From: Tupaia tana
Lineage: Eukaryota > Chordata > Mammalia > Scandentia > Tupaiidae
Reading direction: 5' to 3'
Assembly (NCBI GenBank): GCA_026018925.1
Contig: JAKSZU010000006.1
Coordinates: 192,769,449 to 192,833,448, forward strand
Length of the DNA: 64,000 bases
The translations under genes were made by a program, and so were the position numbers. Below are positions 20,890 to 30,829 of the stretch, one piece after another (position 1 is the stretch's first letter; each line of letters begins with the position of its first letter). The notes under the pieces are model-generated. The model was not told the origin of the DNA. It saw nothing but the letters and a program-made list of their open reading frames with translations, and did no database searches.

Positions 20890-23311
20890 AACCTCAGAAG
20901 CCTCAGAAATCCCATAGTAAAGTTGGGACTTCCTTCATTCAGACCCTGCAGCTGCAGCAGCCAGACCTGATACCTTCTGGGAGCATGTGGACTGTCTGGA
21001 CATTGACTTACCACTCATCCTGGCCTGGAACTGTGACATCATCTGTAACATTGGCCCAGCTTCTGGATAGATGGAGATACTATAGGAGATGAGGAAATCT
21101 GGAATGAATGATGCCGAGACCATGAAGAATGTATACATAGCAATGGAAAACTTTGCTTCTGGATTCATTCTTTAGCAGCCACTTTCTTTGGTTCCGTACA
21201 GTAAAGAACTTGAGGTTCCAACTGGGATCATCAAGGGCTGTGACGCTGTGGAGGTAGAGCTGAAAAAGGGAACCACTCTCAAGATCACTCTGGATAATGC
21301 TTGCATGGAAAAGTGTAATGAGAACACCGTATAGCTGTATGCTAAGAACATTGTTTTAAGTGTTGGAAGTGGGCACAAAGATCTATGTAGATGATGGACT
21401 TATTCTCTCTCAGTGAAGGAGAATAGACTTCCTAGTGATGGAGTTGGAAAATGGTTTTTCCTTGGACAGCAATAAGGGTGTGAGCTTTCCTGAGGCTGCT
21501 ATGGACTGCCTGCCAGATCAGAAAAGGCCATCCAGAATGATCTGAAGTTTCAAATAGAAGAGGATATATGGTATTTGTGACATTCATGCAAAATGCATCT
21601 GATGTCCATTAAACTAGGAAAACTCTGGGAGAGAAAGGAAAGGGCACAATACTAATCAGCAAAATGGAAGATCATAGTGGCTCTTGGTGATCTAGGCATT
21701 GAGATTCCTGCAGAGAACGTCTTCCTGGCTCAGAAGATAATAAGACCATGCAATCAAGCTAGGAAGCCCATCATCTGTGCCTTGCAGATGCTGGAGAGCA
21801 TGATTGAGAAGCCCCACTCCACCAGATTGAGGGCAGTGAAGTAGCTAATGCAGTTCTGGATGGAGCAACTGTGTCTTGCTGTTTCGAGAAACAGCCAAAA
21901 GGAACTATCCTCCTAAGTCTGTTCACAAGTGGCTCTTGATTGCCATGAGGCAGAGGCTATCATCTACCAGTTGCTATTATTTGAATATCTCCTCTGTCTG
22001 TTATCCACTACCACTGACCCCACAGAAAATGCTATGTGGGCACCATTAACATCGCCTTCACATGCTACAGTGGGGCCATAATCAACCTCACTAAGTTATA
22101 AAGTCTATCACCAGGTGGCCAGATACTGCCCAATGCTCCCATTGCTGCTGTGACACGGGATCATCACACAGTTGTCCAGGTCCACCTGTACCTGTGCCAC
22201 AGTATCTTTCCTGGGGTGTATGAGACCCTGGTCCAAGAGGCCTGGGCTGAGGACGTGGACTGCTGGGTGAGCTTGGTCATGAATATTGACAAGCCCTGGG
22301 ATTTCTTCAAGAAGGGAAATGTGGAGTTTGAATTGATGGGTGACATCCTGGTTCAGGCCAAAACCAGGTATGAATAAATGCCTGTGCTGAGATGAACCCT
22401 AGAGTTCCTCCTTCAGACCCTGTGCTAGTCCCTTCTGCTAACTCATCTGTTAGGTCACCACTGCTTGTAGAGCTTAATGAAAGATGTAGTATAGCTATGG
22501 TGGACTGGGAAACCAGGAAAGCAGATTAAAGCTTCTGTGAAACACAGCTGTTTTTAGACCCTGTTTGGGTGGAATGGTCCAGAGCCTGGTTGCCCATCAT
22601 GTGGTCCCACTCAAACAAGGGAGAAAGGAAGAATGCAAGGCTGGAGGTCTCCAGAGCTTGTGCATGAGAACAATGAATCTCTCTACTTTGTATAACTCTG
22701 CTCTATTTCTGTAAAGAATAGATGCTCAGAGAACTCCTAACCCTACCCTAAGGTCAGGAAACATCCAGCAAGAGAAGGGGCGTTAGTACCTGGGGCAGGT
22801 TCTCTATCTGAAGAATTCTAGCATGGCCCCTACATACTTTTTCATCTCTCTCCTTCCCCCACTCTCACTTTGTATTTTTTTTAAATGTTTGTGCCTTAGG
22901 GCGCATGCACTCCCTAAAGAAACAGACAGAGACTTTGAGAGAGAAAGTGAGAACTAACCTCCTCAGGAGGATGGCTATGCTGCAATCCCTTCATCTCTAT
23001 TCTCCTCCTGGGATCTTGAGCATGCAAGCACACGTTCCCAGTGTGATTTTGAAGACACCAGGTCTGAGACTTGAACCACAGTCAGCCATGTGGGAGTCCA
23101 GAGACATTAACTGCTATGCCATCTGCTGAACCCCTTCCACTTTATTTTTCAGGGTGCTTTCTGTTCCTGGATTCCACTCAGCTGCTGCTGCAGAAAAACA
23201 CTACACCTTCCACCTTCCATTTTCCTTGTTAATGCAATCCCGTTAGGCCTGTTATTGCAGAACCTACCTGTATTAGAATAAACAACAGCTAAAGCAAAAT
23301 CAAATAAATAA
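20890..23311 (+). pseudogene. PKM: PKM (pyruvate kinase M) processed pseudogene, PKM2-type
   Basis: Decayed intronless copy of the mRNA for pyruvate kinase M, the glycolytic enzyme that makes pyruvate and ATP from phosphoenolpyruvate and ADP. The coding-equivalent region starts near 20902 (KPHS... 'FIQT' at about 20935) and ends near 22390. Segments matching the parent include '[10 protein letters not shown]', 'QMLESMI', 'QEAWAEDVD' and 'FFKKG'. The initiator ATG is lost, stops and frameshifts are spread throughout, and parts of the N-terminal third are deleted or scrambled. The isoform-specific exon reads EAIIYQLLLFE, matching the PKM2 exon (AAIYHLQLFEE) rather than the PKM1 one. The long 3' UTR follows ('gcccatcatgtggtccc', 'cttccaccttccattttcc'), ending in 'gaataaacaacagctaaagc' (AATAAA at 23277) and an A-rich tail. 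A SINE (22875-23133) splits the 3' UTR and another (23313) abuts the tail. No function is expected. Confidence 0.93.
22875..23133 (-). mobile_element. tSINE-L inside the PKM pseudogene 3' UTR
   Basis: Antisense copy: left T-rich tail, 'gtgccttagggcgcatgcactcc', 'ttgagcatgcaagcacac', B-box complement 'gacttgaaccacagtcagcc', head end 'gccatctgctgaacccc'. The TSD is approximately 'ccactctcactttgta' and 'ccactttattttt'. PKM 3' UTR sequence resumes after it. Confidence 0.9.
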
Positions 23312-23312
23312 G

Positions 23313-23590
23313 GGAGACCAGCAGATGGCATAGCGGTTATGTCACTGGACTCCCACATGGCTGATGGCGGTTCAAGTCCTGGACACGGAGGCTTCAAACT
23401 CACGCAGGGCGTGTGTGTGTACATGCCCAAGATCCCAGGAGGATAACAGAGGAGAAGGGAGGAGAAGGAGGCCTGACCATCCCCCACAAAGGGATGACTT
23501 CTTGCTTTCTGTCTCTCTGTTTCTCTCTGTCACTCCAGCAAGTGCACACCCCCTATAGCAAAAATCTCTCCAAAAGACAAAAAATAAAAT
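23313..23590 (+). mobile_element. tSINE-L abutting the PKM retrocopy poly(A)
   Basis: Begins 'ggagaccagcagatggcatagcgg', B box 'ggttcaagtcc', 'cttcaaactcacgcaggg'. The body has an extra 'gggaggagaagg' duplication near 23455-23470. The tail is (AAAAT)n. Insertion into the A-rich tail of a retrocopy is a typical L1-endonuclease target. Confidence 0.9.
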
Positions 23591-23689
23591 AAAATAAATT
23601 AAGTGAAAAATTAATAGAACACTTTGGCATAGGTGCTAAAACAGACACACTAACTAGTGATGAGAATAAAATATCCAGAATCCTATCCT

Positions 23690-23838
23690 AACATAGAATA
23701 GCACTGTCATCTATTGATGCTTACTGTGAGTTAAGCACTTATGCTTTAAATGCATTATCTTATTTAATACAATAAGCTAGTGCTATTTTTATCTCTCCCC
23801 CTAGGAAAGCTAAGATTTGAAGATTTAAAAGTGCTAAC
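23690..23838 (+). mobile_element. MIR fragment
   Basis: 'gtgagttaagcacttatgctttaaatgcattatcttatt' follows the MIR core ('...gcactgtgctaagcgctttacatg...' style order). Diverged; truncated by the adjacent SINE. Confidence 0.65.
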
Positions 23839-23841
23839 AAC

Positions 23842-24020
23842 TGCGGGAGCCTGACAGCGACACAGCATAAAACATGACACACTGCAAGGCTAACCCCACC
23901 TGGGGAGGTTCCTGCCCCTGTGACCCCATGATCTGGGGCTGACTGAGGCTGGAGGTGGATTGTGGCATTAAGACCTTGGTGAGTGTAATTCTCTATTTCT
24001 TTCTCTCTCAAAAAAGAAAC
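23842..24020 (+). mobile_element. tSINE-C (older related family)
   Basis: The body 'ccatgatctggggctgactgaggctggaggtggattgtggcattaa' is shared with copies at 33670, 43282 (antisense) and 37631 (antisense). It ends with 'ttctttctctctcaaaaaag'. The head is too diverged to define Pol III boxes. The related tSINE-L motif is 'cccaagatcccgagagg...agggattgcggcg'. Confidence 0.65.
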
Positions 24021-24409
24021 AAACTTTTCAAAAGTTGTAGAAACTGGCTTTCTGTGATAAATGTACCCACTATACTATACTAAATTTCATAATTTCTAAT
24101 GTGATAAAGGTCATTTTAAATGACCTTTGTTTTTGTAAATTTTGTTTTAAATAGATGACATTGAGATGACTGCATGAAGCCTCTTGTCACATCATTCAGC
24201 AAAATTAATTTCAGGCAAAATAAACTGAACCACTAAGTCAAAAAATATCTTGATGGATTTTACTACCTAAAAATTAAAGTTTGCACTTCAAAAAATTGCA
24301 AATAAAAATAAAATATGGAAAAATATTTGAAAAATATGTTGCTGCTGAAAGTTTATTCTCCTAATATTTAAAGCACTTAGGAAAAAAAAAAGAATAATTA
24401 CCTAGATTA
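24021..24409. other. No recognisable feature
   Basis: AT-rich. 'aggtcattttaaatgacctt' at about 24109-24128 is a short perfect palindrome of unknown meaning. Confidence 0.4.
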
Positions 24410-24422
24410 AAAACAAGAAACA

Positions 24423-24683
24423 GGGACCAGCAGTTAGCATAATGGCTATGTCACTGGATGCCCATGTAGTCGACCAGGGTTCGAGTTCCAGACCCGGTGA
24501 CTTAAAATCATGCCAGTTTTGTGTGCCCAAGATCCCAAGAGGAAAATGGAGGAGAAGGGATTGCGGTGTGGCCATCCCCCCTGGGGGGTGATTTCTCACG
24601 TTCTGTTTCTCTGTCTCTCTGGCGAGCGCACGTGCCCTATAACAAAAAAACCTCTCCAAAAAGAGAAAAAGAAAGAAAAAACA
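24423..24683 (+). mobile_element. tSINE-L type A
   Basis: Begins gggaccagcagttagcataatgg with B box GGTTCGAGTTCC. The CG-rich segment after the head is shortened ('gccagttttgtgtgcccaag'). A perfect 13-bp TSD, aaaacaagaaaca, lies at 24410-24422 and 24684-24696. Confidence 0.93.
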
Positions 24684-24837
24684 AAAACAAGAAACAGATA
24701 AACTGTCCAAAGATGTAAAACACATAGCCCACAAGTATATAAAATGCTTAAGCACAAGGAATAGTCTACAAGTACAAAATAAAATTATAATGAGGTCTTA
24801 TAATGAAATAGTCAAGGATTTAAAAATGATAACACCA

Positions 24838-25110
24838 GAGAGTAGCAGATGGCATAATAGTTATATTGCTGGATTCCCACACGACGGACTGCAATTCAAG
24901 TCCCAGACCCGTGGCTTACAACTCATGCTGGATATGTGTGCATGTCTGCCCAAAATCCCAAGAAAAGAGTGGAGGGAAAGGGATTGTGGCATGGCCATCC
25001 TCCCTGGTTTGGAGGGGTGGGGTGGGATGGTGGTTTCTTGCTGTCTCTCTGTGGCTCTGCTCATTCAGTAAGTGCATGCACCCTACAGCAAAAATCTCTC
25101 TTTAAAAAAA
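24838..25110 (+). mobile_element. tSINE-L, older
   Basis: Head 'gagtagcagatggcataatagtt', B-box-like 'aattcaagtccc', and an altered palindrome 'catcctccctggtttggagggg'. TSD 'aaatgataacacca' lies at about 24824-24837 and 25111-25124. Confidence 0.9.
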
Positions 25111-25124
25111 TAAATGATAACACC

Positions 25125-25457
25125 AAATTTTGCACACATGGGAGGAATATACTGTTCTCATAAATCTAATAGAAGTATACATGGATACAATCTTTTAAGG
25201 GAAAATAATTTTAAAAAGGGATCCTAGGGTTTAAACTGCATAAATCTTTGATTCATTAATCCTATTTCTGTACATTTATCCTAGAGAATTAAATAAGCAT
25301 GTGCAAATACAAATAAAGACTAGCATCTTAACATTGCTTATGATATTGAAAATTTTTCAGTGAAATTACTGGAAAGATATTTACAGTATATTATAGGTGA
25401 AAAGTGCAGACTACAAAAAAAGGAACATATAATAGGACTTACTTAAAGTTATAATCA
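25125..25457. other. No recognisable feature
   Basis: AT-rich unassigned sequence. Confidence 0.4.
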
Positions 25458-25722
25458 TGGATCTGACCCCAACTATAGCTTGAATCCCAGCCCTAGTGAC
25501 TTGAAAAACTCATTGTGTGTGTGTGTGTGTGTGTGTGCGCACACGCGTGCGCGCGCGCACGCGTGTGTTCCCCAAATCCTGATAGGATGGAGAAAAGAAG
25601 ATGGGATTGAAGCATGACCATGCCCCATTGAGGAGTGCTTTCTCTCTCTCCCTCTTTTTTTCCTCTCTTTCTCTGTGTCTCTGGTAAAGCACATGTGTCC
25701 TCTGGAAATTAAAAATAATAAA
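25458..25722 (+). mobile_element. tSINE-L, old, with (TG)n/(CG)n expansion
   Basis: 'aactatagcttgaatcccag' is a decayed B box region, followed by a long alternating purine-pyrimidine expansion (25514-25567), body 'ccccaaatcctgataggatgg', CT-rich sequence, and 'gtaaagcacatgtgtcctctgg'. The A-box region is not recognisable. Confidence 0.8.
25514..25567. repeat. Alternating (TG)n-(CG)n microsatellite
   Basis: About 54 bp of strictly alternating purine-pyrimidine sequence, first (TG)n and then GCGCGC-rich with short inverted symmetry. This composition is a classical Z-DNA-forming tract. It arose inside the CG-rich segment of a SINE. Confidence 0.9.
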
Positions 25723-26089
25723 ATCATATGTAAATACTATACATATATCATGTGTATATTTATCCTAATTCATGCAACAAAGTATTTTAAAGTAGCCACC
25801 AAAATGTTATTTATCTTTAATTGAATAGGATTGTAAGAGATTTTTATTTTCCATGATTATCCCTTGTCCATATTTCATAATTTCAAACATAAGGCGATAC
25901 TACTTTTTGATAATCAAAACAAGAAAAACTGAAATTGGGAATAGAACAAGGTCACATTCACCCTCCATTCCAAGTGTGATCATGTGCTCAGCCCAGCTTA
26001 AAAATCCTCTGCTGACTCATTTTTATTCACTGCAAAAAATCCAAACACTATCTTGGAATCCAAACTCATTTCACATCTGGTCTTACATA
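25723..26089. other. No recognisable feature
   Basis: AT-rich unassigned sequence; may contain further decayed L2. Confidence 0.35.
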
Positions 26090-26330
26090 CAACGTTGATT
26101 TCATTATCCACTTCTGCATCCCATGGGTCTTCTGAATACTTTTGGGAAATGCCAAGCCCTTTTTTCTTCTCTGCTGAAGAACCTCTAACCTTTCTCTGGA
26201 AAACATTACTTCCTCTGTGAAGGCTTTTCAGTTCTCTAAGAAAGTAAGAGCTCCCTCTTACAGCATGCTTCTAAATGACTTACTTTGTCTTACCTGTTGC
26301 CACTGCCAGTCATATACCTGAGATTACTCT
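26090..26330 (-). mobile_element. Probable L2 fragment
   Basis: 'ttcctctgtgaaggcttttcag' and 'taagagctccctcttacagc' resemble the antisense L2 3' region. Diverged, no ends visible. Confidence 0.5.
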
Positions 26331-26520
26331 AGGTAAAGACCAGTAATAAATATAACTATGCTTTCCCAAATCTCTTAGGAGTTAAAGAAACTGCAGTTTA
26401 GACAGAATAAAAAAGAGATGTGTAAAGGATCACAATAAACTCAAAAGAAGACAATCAAATGTGTACAGAAATATTTTTTGCATGTAATTCAAATGTACAC
26501 ATTAAAATTAATAATTTGAG

Positions 26521-26784
26521 GGACCAGCAGTTAGCGTAATGGCTGTGTTGCTGGACTCCCACATAGTCTACCACAGTTCGAGTCCTGGACCTGGTGGCTT
26601 AAACTCACACTGGGCGCGTGTGCGTGTGTGCCCAAGATCCCAAGAGGAGAATGGAGGAGGGGGGATTGCGGCATGGCCATCCCCCCAGGGGGTGATTTCT
26701 CGCTTTCTATCTCTCTGTCCCTCTCTGTCTTTCTGGTGAATGCACGCGCCCTATAGCGAAAACCTCTCCAAAAATAAATAAATA
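26521..26784 (+). mobile_element. tSINE-L type A
   Basis: Full-length: ggaccagcagttagcgtaatgg, B box GTTCGAGTC, 'cttaaactcacactggg', tail (AAAT)n. A perfect 11-bp TSD, aataatttgag, lies at 26510-26520 and 26785-26795. Confidence 0.94.
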
Positions 26785-26817
26785 AATAATTTGAGTAAAA
26801 TTCAAAATGTTAATTAA

Positions 26818-27079
26818 GGGGACCAGCAGTTAGCGTAATGGCTATGTCGCTGGACTCCCACGTAGTTGACTGCAGTTCGAGTCCTGGACCCGGTGGCTTA
26901 AACTCACTGGGCACGTGTGCGTGCGTGCCCAAGATCCCGAGAGGAGAACGGAGGAGAAGGGATTGCGGCGTGGCCATCCCCCCGGGGAGGTGATTTCTCG
27001 CTTTCTCTCTCTCTGTCTCTCTCTTTCTTTCTGGAGAGCGCACGCACCCTATGGCAAAAAAAAACTCTCAAGAAACAAA

Positions 27080-27147
<68 letters not shown>

Positions 27148-27148
27148 A
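26818..27148 (+). mobile_element. tSINE-L type A with (GAAA)n tail
   Basis: Head with TAGCGTAATGG and GTTCGAGTC boxes, 'cttaaactcactggg', and palindrome 'catccccccggggaggtg'. The tail expanded into a tetranucleotide microsatellite. A perfect 14-bp TSD, aaaatgttaattaa, lies at 26804-26817 and 27149-27162. Confidence 0.95.
27072..27148. repeat. (GAAA)n microsatellite in SINE tail
   Basis: About 19 tandem GAAA units grown from the A-rich tail of the SINE at 26818. Likely length-polymorphic. Confidence 0.95.
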
Positions 27149-27162
27149 AAAATGTTAATTAA

Positions 27163-27389
27163 CAGCTCTTTCTAAAGCAATAGCTCACAGGACCATGTGC
27201 TAACAGGAAATGTAACAGAGAAATAAATGGGTGGATGGTGGATGACTAGACAGATAATGATAACAGATAATTATTCATAATGGATAACAGTATGTTATTC
27301 TTCTTAATAACAACCTCATGGAAGTATGGTCATGTGGTACTCTGAAGCAGAATAAAATAGTCTCTTTTAAATTCTTTCTCTAGGCAATT
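27163..27389. other. No recognisable feature
   Basis: Short unassigned sequence, with GATA-like repeats near 27230-27290. Confidence 0.4.
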
Positions 27390-27590
27390 TAAACATTTTT
27401 TTTGGTGAACTAAGATTTAATTTTGCTTTATACATTCAATCACTGTATATATCATTACAACTTATAAAATGAATTTTCTCAGCATGAATACACTGCATAT
27501 TAGTCCAGTTAAAGATATTATCATACATATTATCATCAACAGATAATTTTCCATTTTTGTGTCCCTTAAATGTGCTTCTGGACAACTTTT
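27390..27590 (-). mobile_element. L1 3' UTR fragment
   Basis: Antisense 3' UTR of the local L1 family: 'acattcaatcactgtatatatc', 'catgaatacactgcatatta', 'attatcatcaacagataattttcc'. Homologous to 4705-4850, 38010-38180 and 41440-41600. Only the 3'-most 200 bp was inserted. Confidence 0.8.
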
Positions 27591-27631
27591 GAATGTATGG
27601 TGAATGGTAATTTGTTTTTAGATATAAGGAG

Positions 27632-27752
27632 ATTTTTTAAAGTTCATAGACAGTGGAATTAAAGTAAGAATTCATTTTTGTGCAAAAAATTAAAATCGCA
27701 CTTTTTTTTCTATATTACACATTTTCCATGAATTCTTTTAAAGATTCTCTGT
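27632..27752 (+). mobile_element. MITE-1 (mariner-like, TIR about 20-25 bp)
   Basis: Left end 'gagattttttaaagttcata', right end 'ccatgaattcttttaaagattctc' (its complement starts gagaatctttaaaag). The interior contains 'ggaattaaagtaagaattcatttttgtgcaaaaaatt' and 'tatattacacattttcc'. It shares this order with copies at 33354, 55228, 56150 and 59735. Non-coding. Confidence 0.75.
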
Positions 27753-29165
27753 CGTATGCTAATTCGGAGCCATTTGTAATGGCTACTTGGAGTCCTATGT
27801 TGGCTCATCCTTATTCAAAGGAGGGAGGAGTATGATCGATTGGCAATTGGCAAGGGAAAAGGGAGTGGCTATATATGCCATCCCTGGGCACAAAGACCTC
27901 TGAAACACTCAGATAATGGGAATTTAAGAGTCGGAAGACTGTATAAACTTTTCTTCTTTTCCTTTTTCCTTTTTCGATTCCTGTCTCTTCATGCAGTGTC
28001 TATGTTCTTGGATGGTATCCCAAAATGATGTTTTTCTTCATAGTCAAGTTCTATATAAACTCATGCTGATAAATTAAAACACCTTTAGCCCTTAGCTACT
28101 TCAACATAAATAAAAAGACTTGATTATTATGGTTAGTTTTAATGAATCGGTAGGTAAAATCACTTCAAGCAACTCGGTTTGTCCTAGCGGCCTGCATAAG
28201 CAATGTTTCTTGGCTAATGCTATCACTTGGCTACCAGCTTTTACTGGAGAGTCATTTTAAGAATAAGAAATTTGTGAAGTTATTTGGCTGGAGTTATACA
28301 AAAAAATGATGTTATGCTAGGGCTTGTTAAAAGTTTCTTCATGACAAATTTAAACATATACAATATTATTAACTGCATCTTGGCAGCTGATTTTCTTCTT
28401 TTATAAACAGTCAAAAAAAAAATAAATAAATAAGGCAGGTCTGGTTTATTTAATTCCCAGAAAAGAAAAATTGGAACCATTTAGCCTGCTTAATATCAAA
28501 ACCTACCTGACCCAAAGGAGAATCAAAAGGAATTTCACAGCACACTTTATTTTAGTTACATCATCTCATACACAAACTCTTTCACTGCAAATAAAATATA
28601 ACATTTTTAAAAGCCCTACCACAATTTTTCTAGCATTCGTTTCTTCGATTATTTCTCCTTTAAATGCTCTTTCTCTGATTAGCTTTTTATACTCCCATCA
28701 GGAATTTCCAGGAATTACTTGTTCTTTGCTCTTTTCTCTTCACATTAATTTTTCTCAGCAGTTCCTCCTTTATTGTGGTATGAATTTATTAAGTTGGTAT
28801 GGATTGTTACAAATTCCAATCTCTGCAATTGTCTGCATATCATGCTTGTATCTAATATGAACTCTTATCTTTCTTCTTAGAGAATGATACATTTCAAAAA
28901 TATACTCATCTACTCATTCTTCATCACATCATTACCTATTTTCTTTTATTTAGGTCTTTCCCAGGATTCAAAGAGTTCATAAAAGTGATTAAGCTCTATT
29001 AATTTCCCCAACACCTCTTCATTTCTGTCTAAAACTCTTCTTCATGCCACTTCAGCTATTTTCTTTTAGAACCATGAAGAACTGGGCCACTGAAAAGTAT
29101 ATTCTGATTGGTGAATAGTAAATAAAAGATTATGAGAATTATGATTTGATCTGGCAATAGTGAAT
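27753..29165. other. No recognisable feature
   Basis: About 1.4 kb. The stretch at about 27770-27960 is richer in GC and contains 'gagtggctatatatgcc', but no exon, LTR end or ORF can be supported. The antisense and sense ORFs at 28280-28860 have no family signature. Confidence 0.4.
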
Positions 29166-29285
29166 ACAGTGTGTCCCGACCCGGGGGACAGTCGAACAGG
29201 TTCCCTGGGGGAGGGAGTGAGAGATGGGACAAACACACGCACACACACTACAAGGTGCTGATCAAGTCTTCTTCTTCTTCCTCCG

Positions 29286-29291
29286 TTTATT
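29286..29291 (-). terminator. LTR polyadenylation signal
   Basis: AATAAA on the minus strand within the presumed R region, followed by an AGAAGAAGAAG purine tract (minus strand) toward U5. Confidence 0.65.
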
Positions 29292-29307
29292 GAGGAAAAA
29301 TGGCGAG

Positions 29308-29314
29308 TTATATA
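29308..29314 (-). promoter_or_regulatory. LTR TATA box
   Basis: TATATAA on the minus strand, 17 bp 5' of the LTR's AATAAA signal. It is the only TATA-like site I noted at the expected U3/R position. Activity is unknown. Confidence 0.6.
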
Positions 29315-29323
29315 CAGCTAGTG

Positions 29324-29643
29324 GCAAATGAGATAGAACAGCATGAACCAATCATTGATGTGGGTGGATCTCTTCCGTTGCCTAGAAACCCAACCACTTC
29401 CACGGAGAAGGGTTGGTCACATGATTTCTGAGAAACAGTTTACTCAATGAGTAAACCAAGATGGTGGATAGCTCAAGACAAATGCAAATGAGATAGAACA
29501 GCATGAACCAGTCATCGGTGTGGGTGGATCTCTCCCGTTGCCTAGAAACCCAACCACTTCCGGGAGAACAGTTGGTCACATGATTTCTGAGAAATGGTTT
29601 GCTCAGTGCGGAAGTGAAGCCTAATGGTTTCCAAGATGGTGGA
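29324..29643 (-). repeat. 160-bp tandem duplication in LTR U3
   Basis: Copy one is 29324-29483 and copy two 29484-29643. Both begin 'gcaaatgagatagaacagc' and include 'cccgttgcctagaaacccaacc'-like sequence and 'ggtcacatgatttctgagaaa'. They differ at a modest number of positions. An additional partial repeat of 'gatagctcaagatgg' sits at the U3 end (29641-29675). Duplicated enhancer blocks are common in retroviral U3 regions. Confidence 0.9.
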
Positions 29644-29746
29644 TAGCTCAAGATGGCGGATAGCTCAAGATGGCTTCCGTATGCAGTGCCCTCCACAACA
29701 GTGGATAGTTGGGAAGAACCTAAAGGCTATTGAAAGTCTTTAGTGA

Positions 29747-29922
29747 CGGGGGCCAGCAGGTGGCATGGTGGCACCGGACTCCCACATGGCCGACCTTGGT
29801 TCCAGTCCCAGACCTTTCTCACTTTCTCTCTTTCTCTCTCTCTCCCTCCCACCCTCCCTCTCTAGTCAAATTAAAATAAATAAGTAAATAAAGTTAAATA
29901 AAATAATTATTTAAAAAAAAAA
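29747..29922 (+). mobile_element. tSINE-S, head partly deleted
   Basis: 'gggggccagcaggtggcatggtgg', then a deletion of about 10 nt before 'accggactccc' and a B-box-like 'ggttccagtccc'. CT-rich stretch and tail 'tagtcaaattaaaataaataag'. The TSD is 'gaaagtctttagtga' and 'gaaagtcttcagtga' (29732-29746 and 29923-29937). Confidence 0.9.
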
Positions 29923-30152
29923 GAAAGTCTTCAGTGAAATTAGGAAGAAGGTGGGAGAGAAAGATGTGGATCATAATTGCATATAAGCACTTGATAATGT
30001 CTTACTCTGTTGTTATTTTTTTCCAGAAAAAATCATATTTCAAATGTTCGAAAACTGAAGGCAGGGAAGAAGAAAGAAAATATTCACACTGTTACACATG
30101 TAACTTGATGTGTGATACTCAATGAATATTTTCCCGTTAAATGAATAGCTGA

Positions 30153-30611
30153 AGGGCCAACAAGTAGTGTGGTGGGTAAGGCACTGAACTCCCACAAGGT
30201 CGACTGCAGTTCACAACCCAAACCTGGCAGATTGTTTTCTCACTCTCCCTTCCCCTCTCTTTCTGTCTTCAGTCAAATTTTAAAATAATAATAATAATAA
30301 TAATAATAATAAAGAAAATGAAATAATTCTTTTTTTTAAGAGGTTTTTGCTATAGAGCGCATGCACTCGTCAGACGGAGAGAGACAGAGAGACAGAAAGC
30401 GAGAAATCACCCACCAGGGGGGATGGCCACGCCGCAATCCCTTCTCCTCCATTCTCCTCTCGGGATCTTGGGCACGCACGCACACGCGCTGGCGTGAGTT
30501 TTAAGCCACCGGTCTGGGACGTGAACCATAGTCGACTACATGGGAGTCCAGTGACATAGCCATTATGCTAACTGCTGGTCCCGAAAATGAAATAATTCTT
30601 TAAAAAGATAT
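30153..30611 (+). mobile_element. tSINE-S split by a tSINE-L
   Basis: Head 'agggccaacaagtagtgtggtggg', CT-rich centre, and (AAT)n tail up to 30331. It resumes at 30583-30611 after the nested SINE. A 17-bp TSD, 'gttaaatgaatagctga' versus 'gttaaatgagtagctga', brackets the whole composite (30136-30152 and 30612-30628). Confidence 0.92.
30332..30582 (-). mobile_element. tSINE-L nested in the tSINE-S tail
   Basis: Antisense copy inserted in the A/T-rich tail, with a perfect 18-bp TSD, gaaaatgaaataattctt, at 30314-30331 and 30583-30600. B-box complement 'gggacgtgaacc' means C at the A position (type C-like). CpG-rich and young. Confidence 0.95.
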
Positions 30612-30628
30612 GTTAAATGAGTAGCTGA

Positions 30629-30829
30629 TGAGTTAAATCAATGTTAAAATTTTGAGTCATATTGGAGGACTTGGTGAGGTATATTTTTTCCACTAAAAAT
30701 GGCTTTCTCAAAATGTCTCTACTTGTAACAAGCAGTTGGTAACACAATTTATTTCTGGGTATGCCTGTCTACCTCTTATCTTCCCTGACTAATCACATTT
30801 ACTTCTACCTTTCTTCTACATTTAATATT
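30629..30829. other. No recognisable feature
   Basis: Short unassigned stretch, possibly more decayed L2. Confidence 0.35.

Larger units (their letters stand above)
29172..29697 (-). mobile_element. Solo LTR of a class II-like endogenous retrovirus
   Basis: A 526-bp element running TGTCCCG...CTCCACA on the + strand, that is TGTGGAGGGC...GGGACA on its own strand, so it has TG...CA ends. A perfect 6-bp TSD, acagtg, lies at 29166-29171 and 29698-29703; 6-bp duplications are typical of ERV2/betaretrovirus-like integration. On the minus strand TATATAA (29308-29314) lies upstream of AATAAA (29286-29291), as expected for a promoter followed by a polyadenylation signal in R. A 160-bp tandem duplication occupies the U3 side. 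No internal retroviral sequence is present, so it is a solo LTR left by recombination. The family name is unknown. Confidence 0.88.

Noticed and set aside
22150..22377. 75-codon ORF as a real small gene
   Set aside because: It is the C-terminal remnant of the PKM pseudogene. The rest of the reading frame is broken and the normal end is altered.
27072..27148. Regular spaced repeats as a CRISPR-like array
   Set aside because: It is a pure GAAA microsatellite from a SINE tail, in a mammalian genome.
27770..27960. Possible LTR or promoter around 'gtggctatatatgcc'
   Set aside because: No paired ends, polyadenylation signal or duplication could be found.
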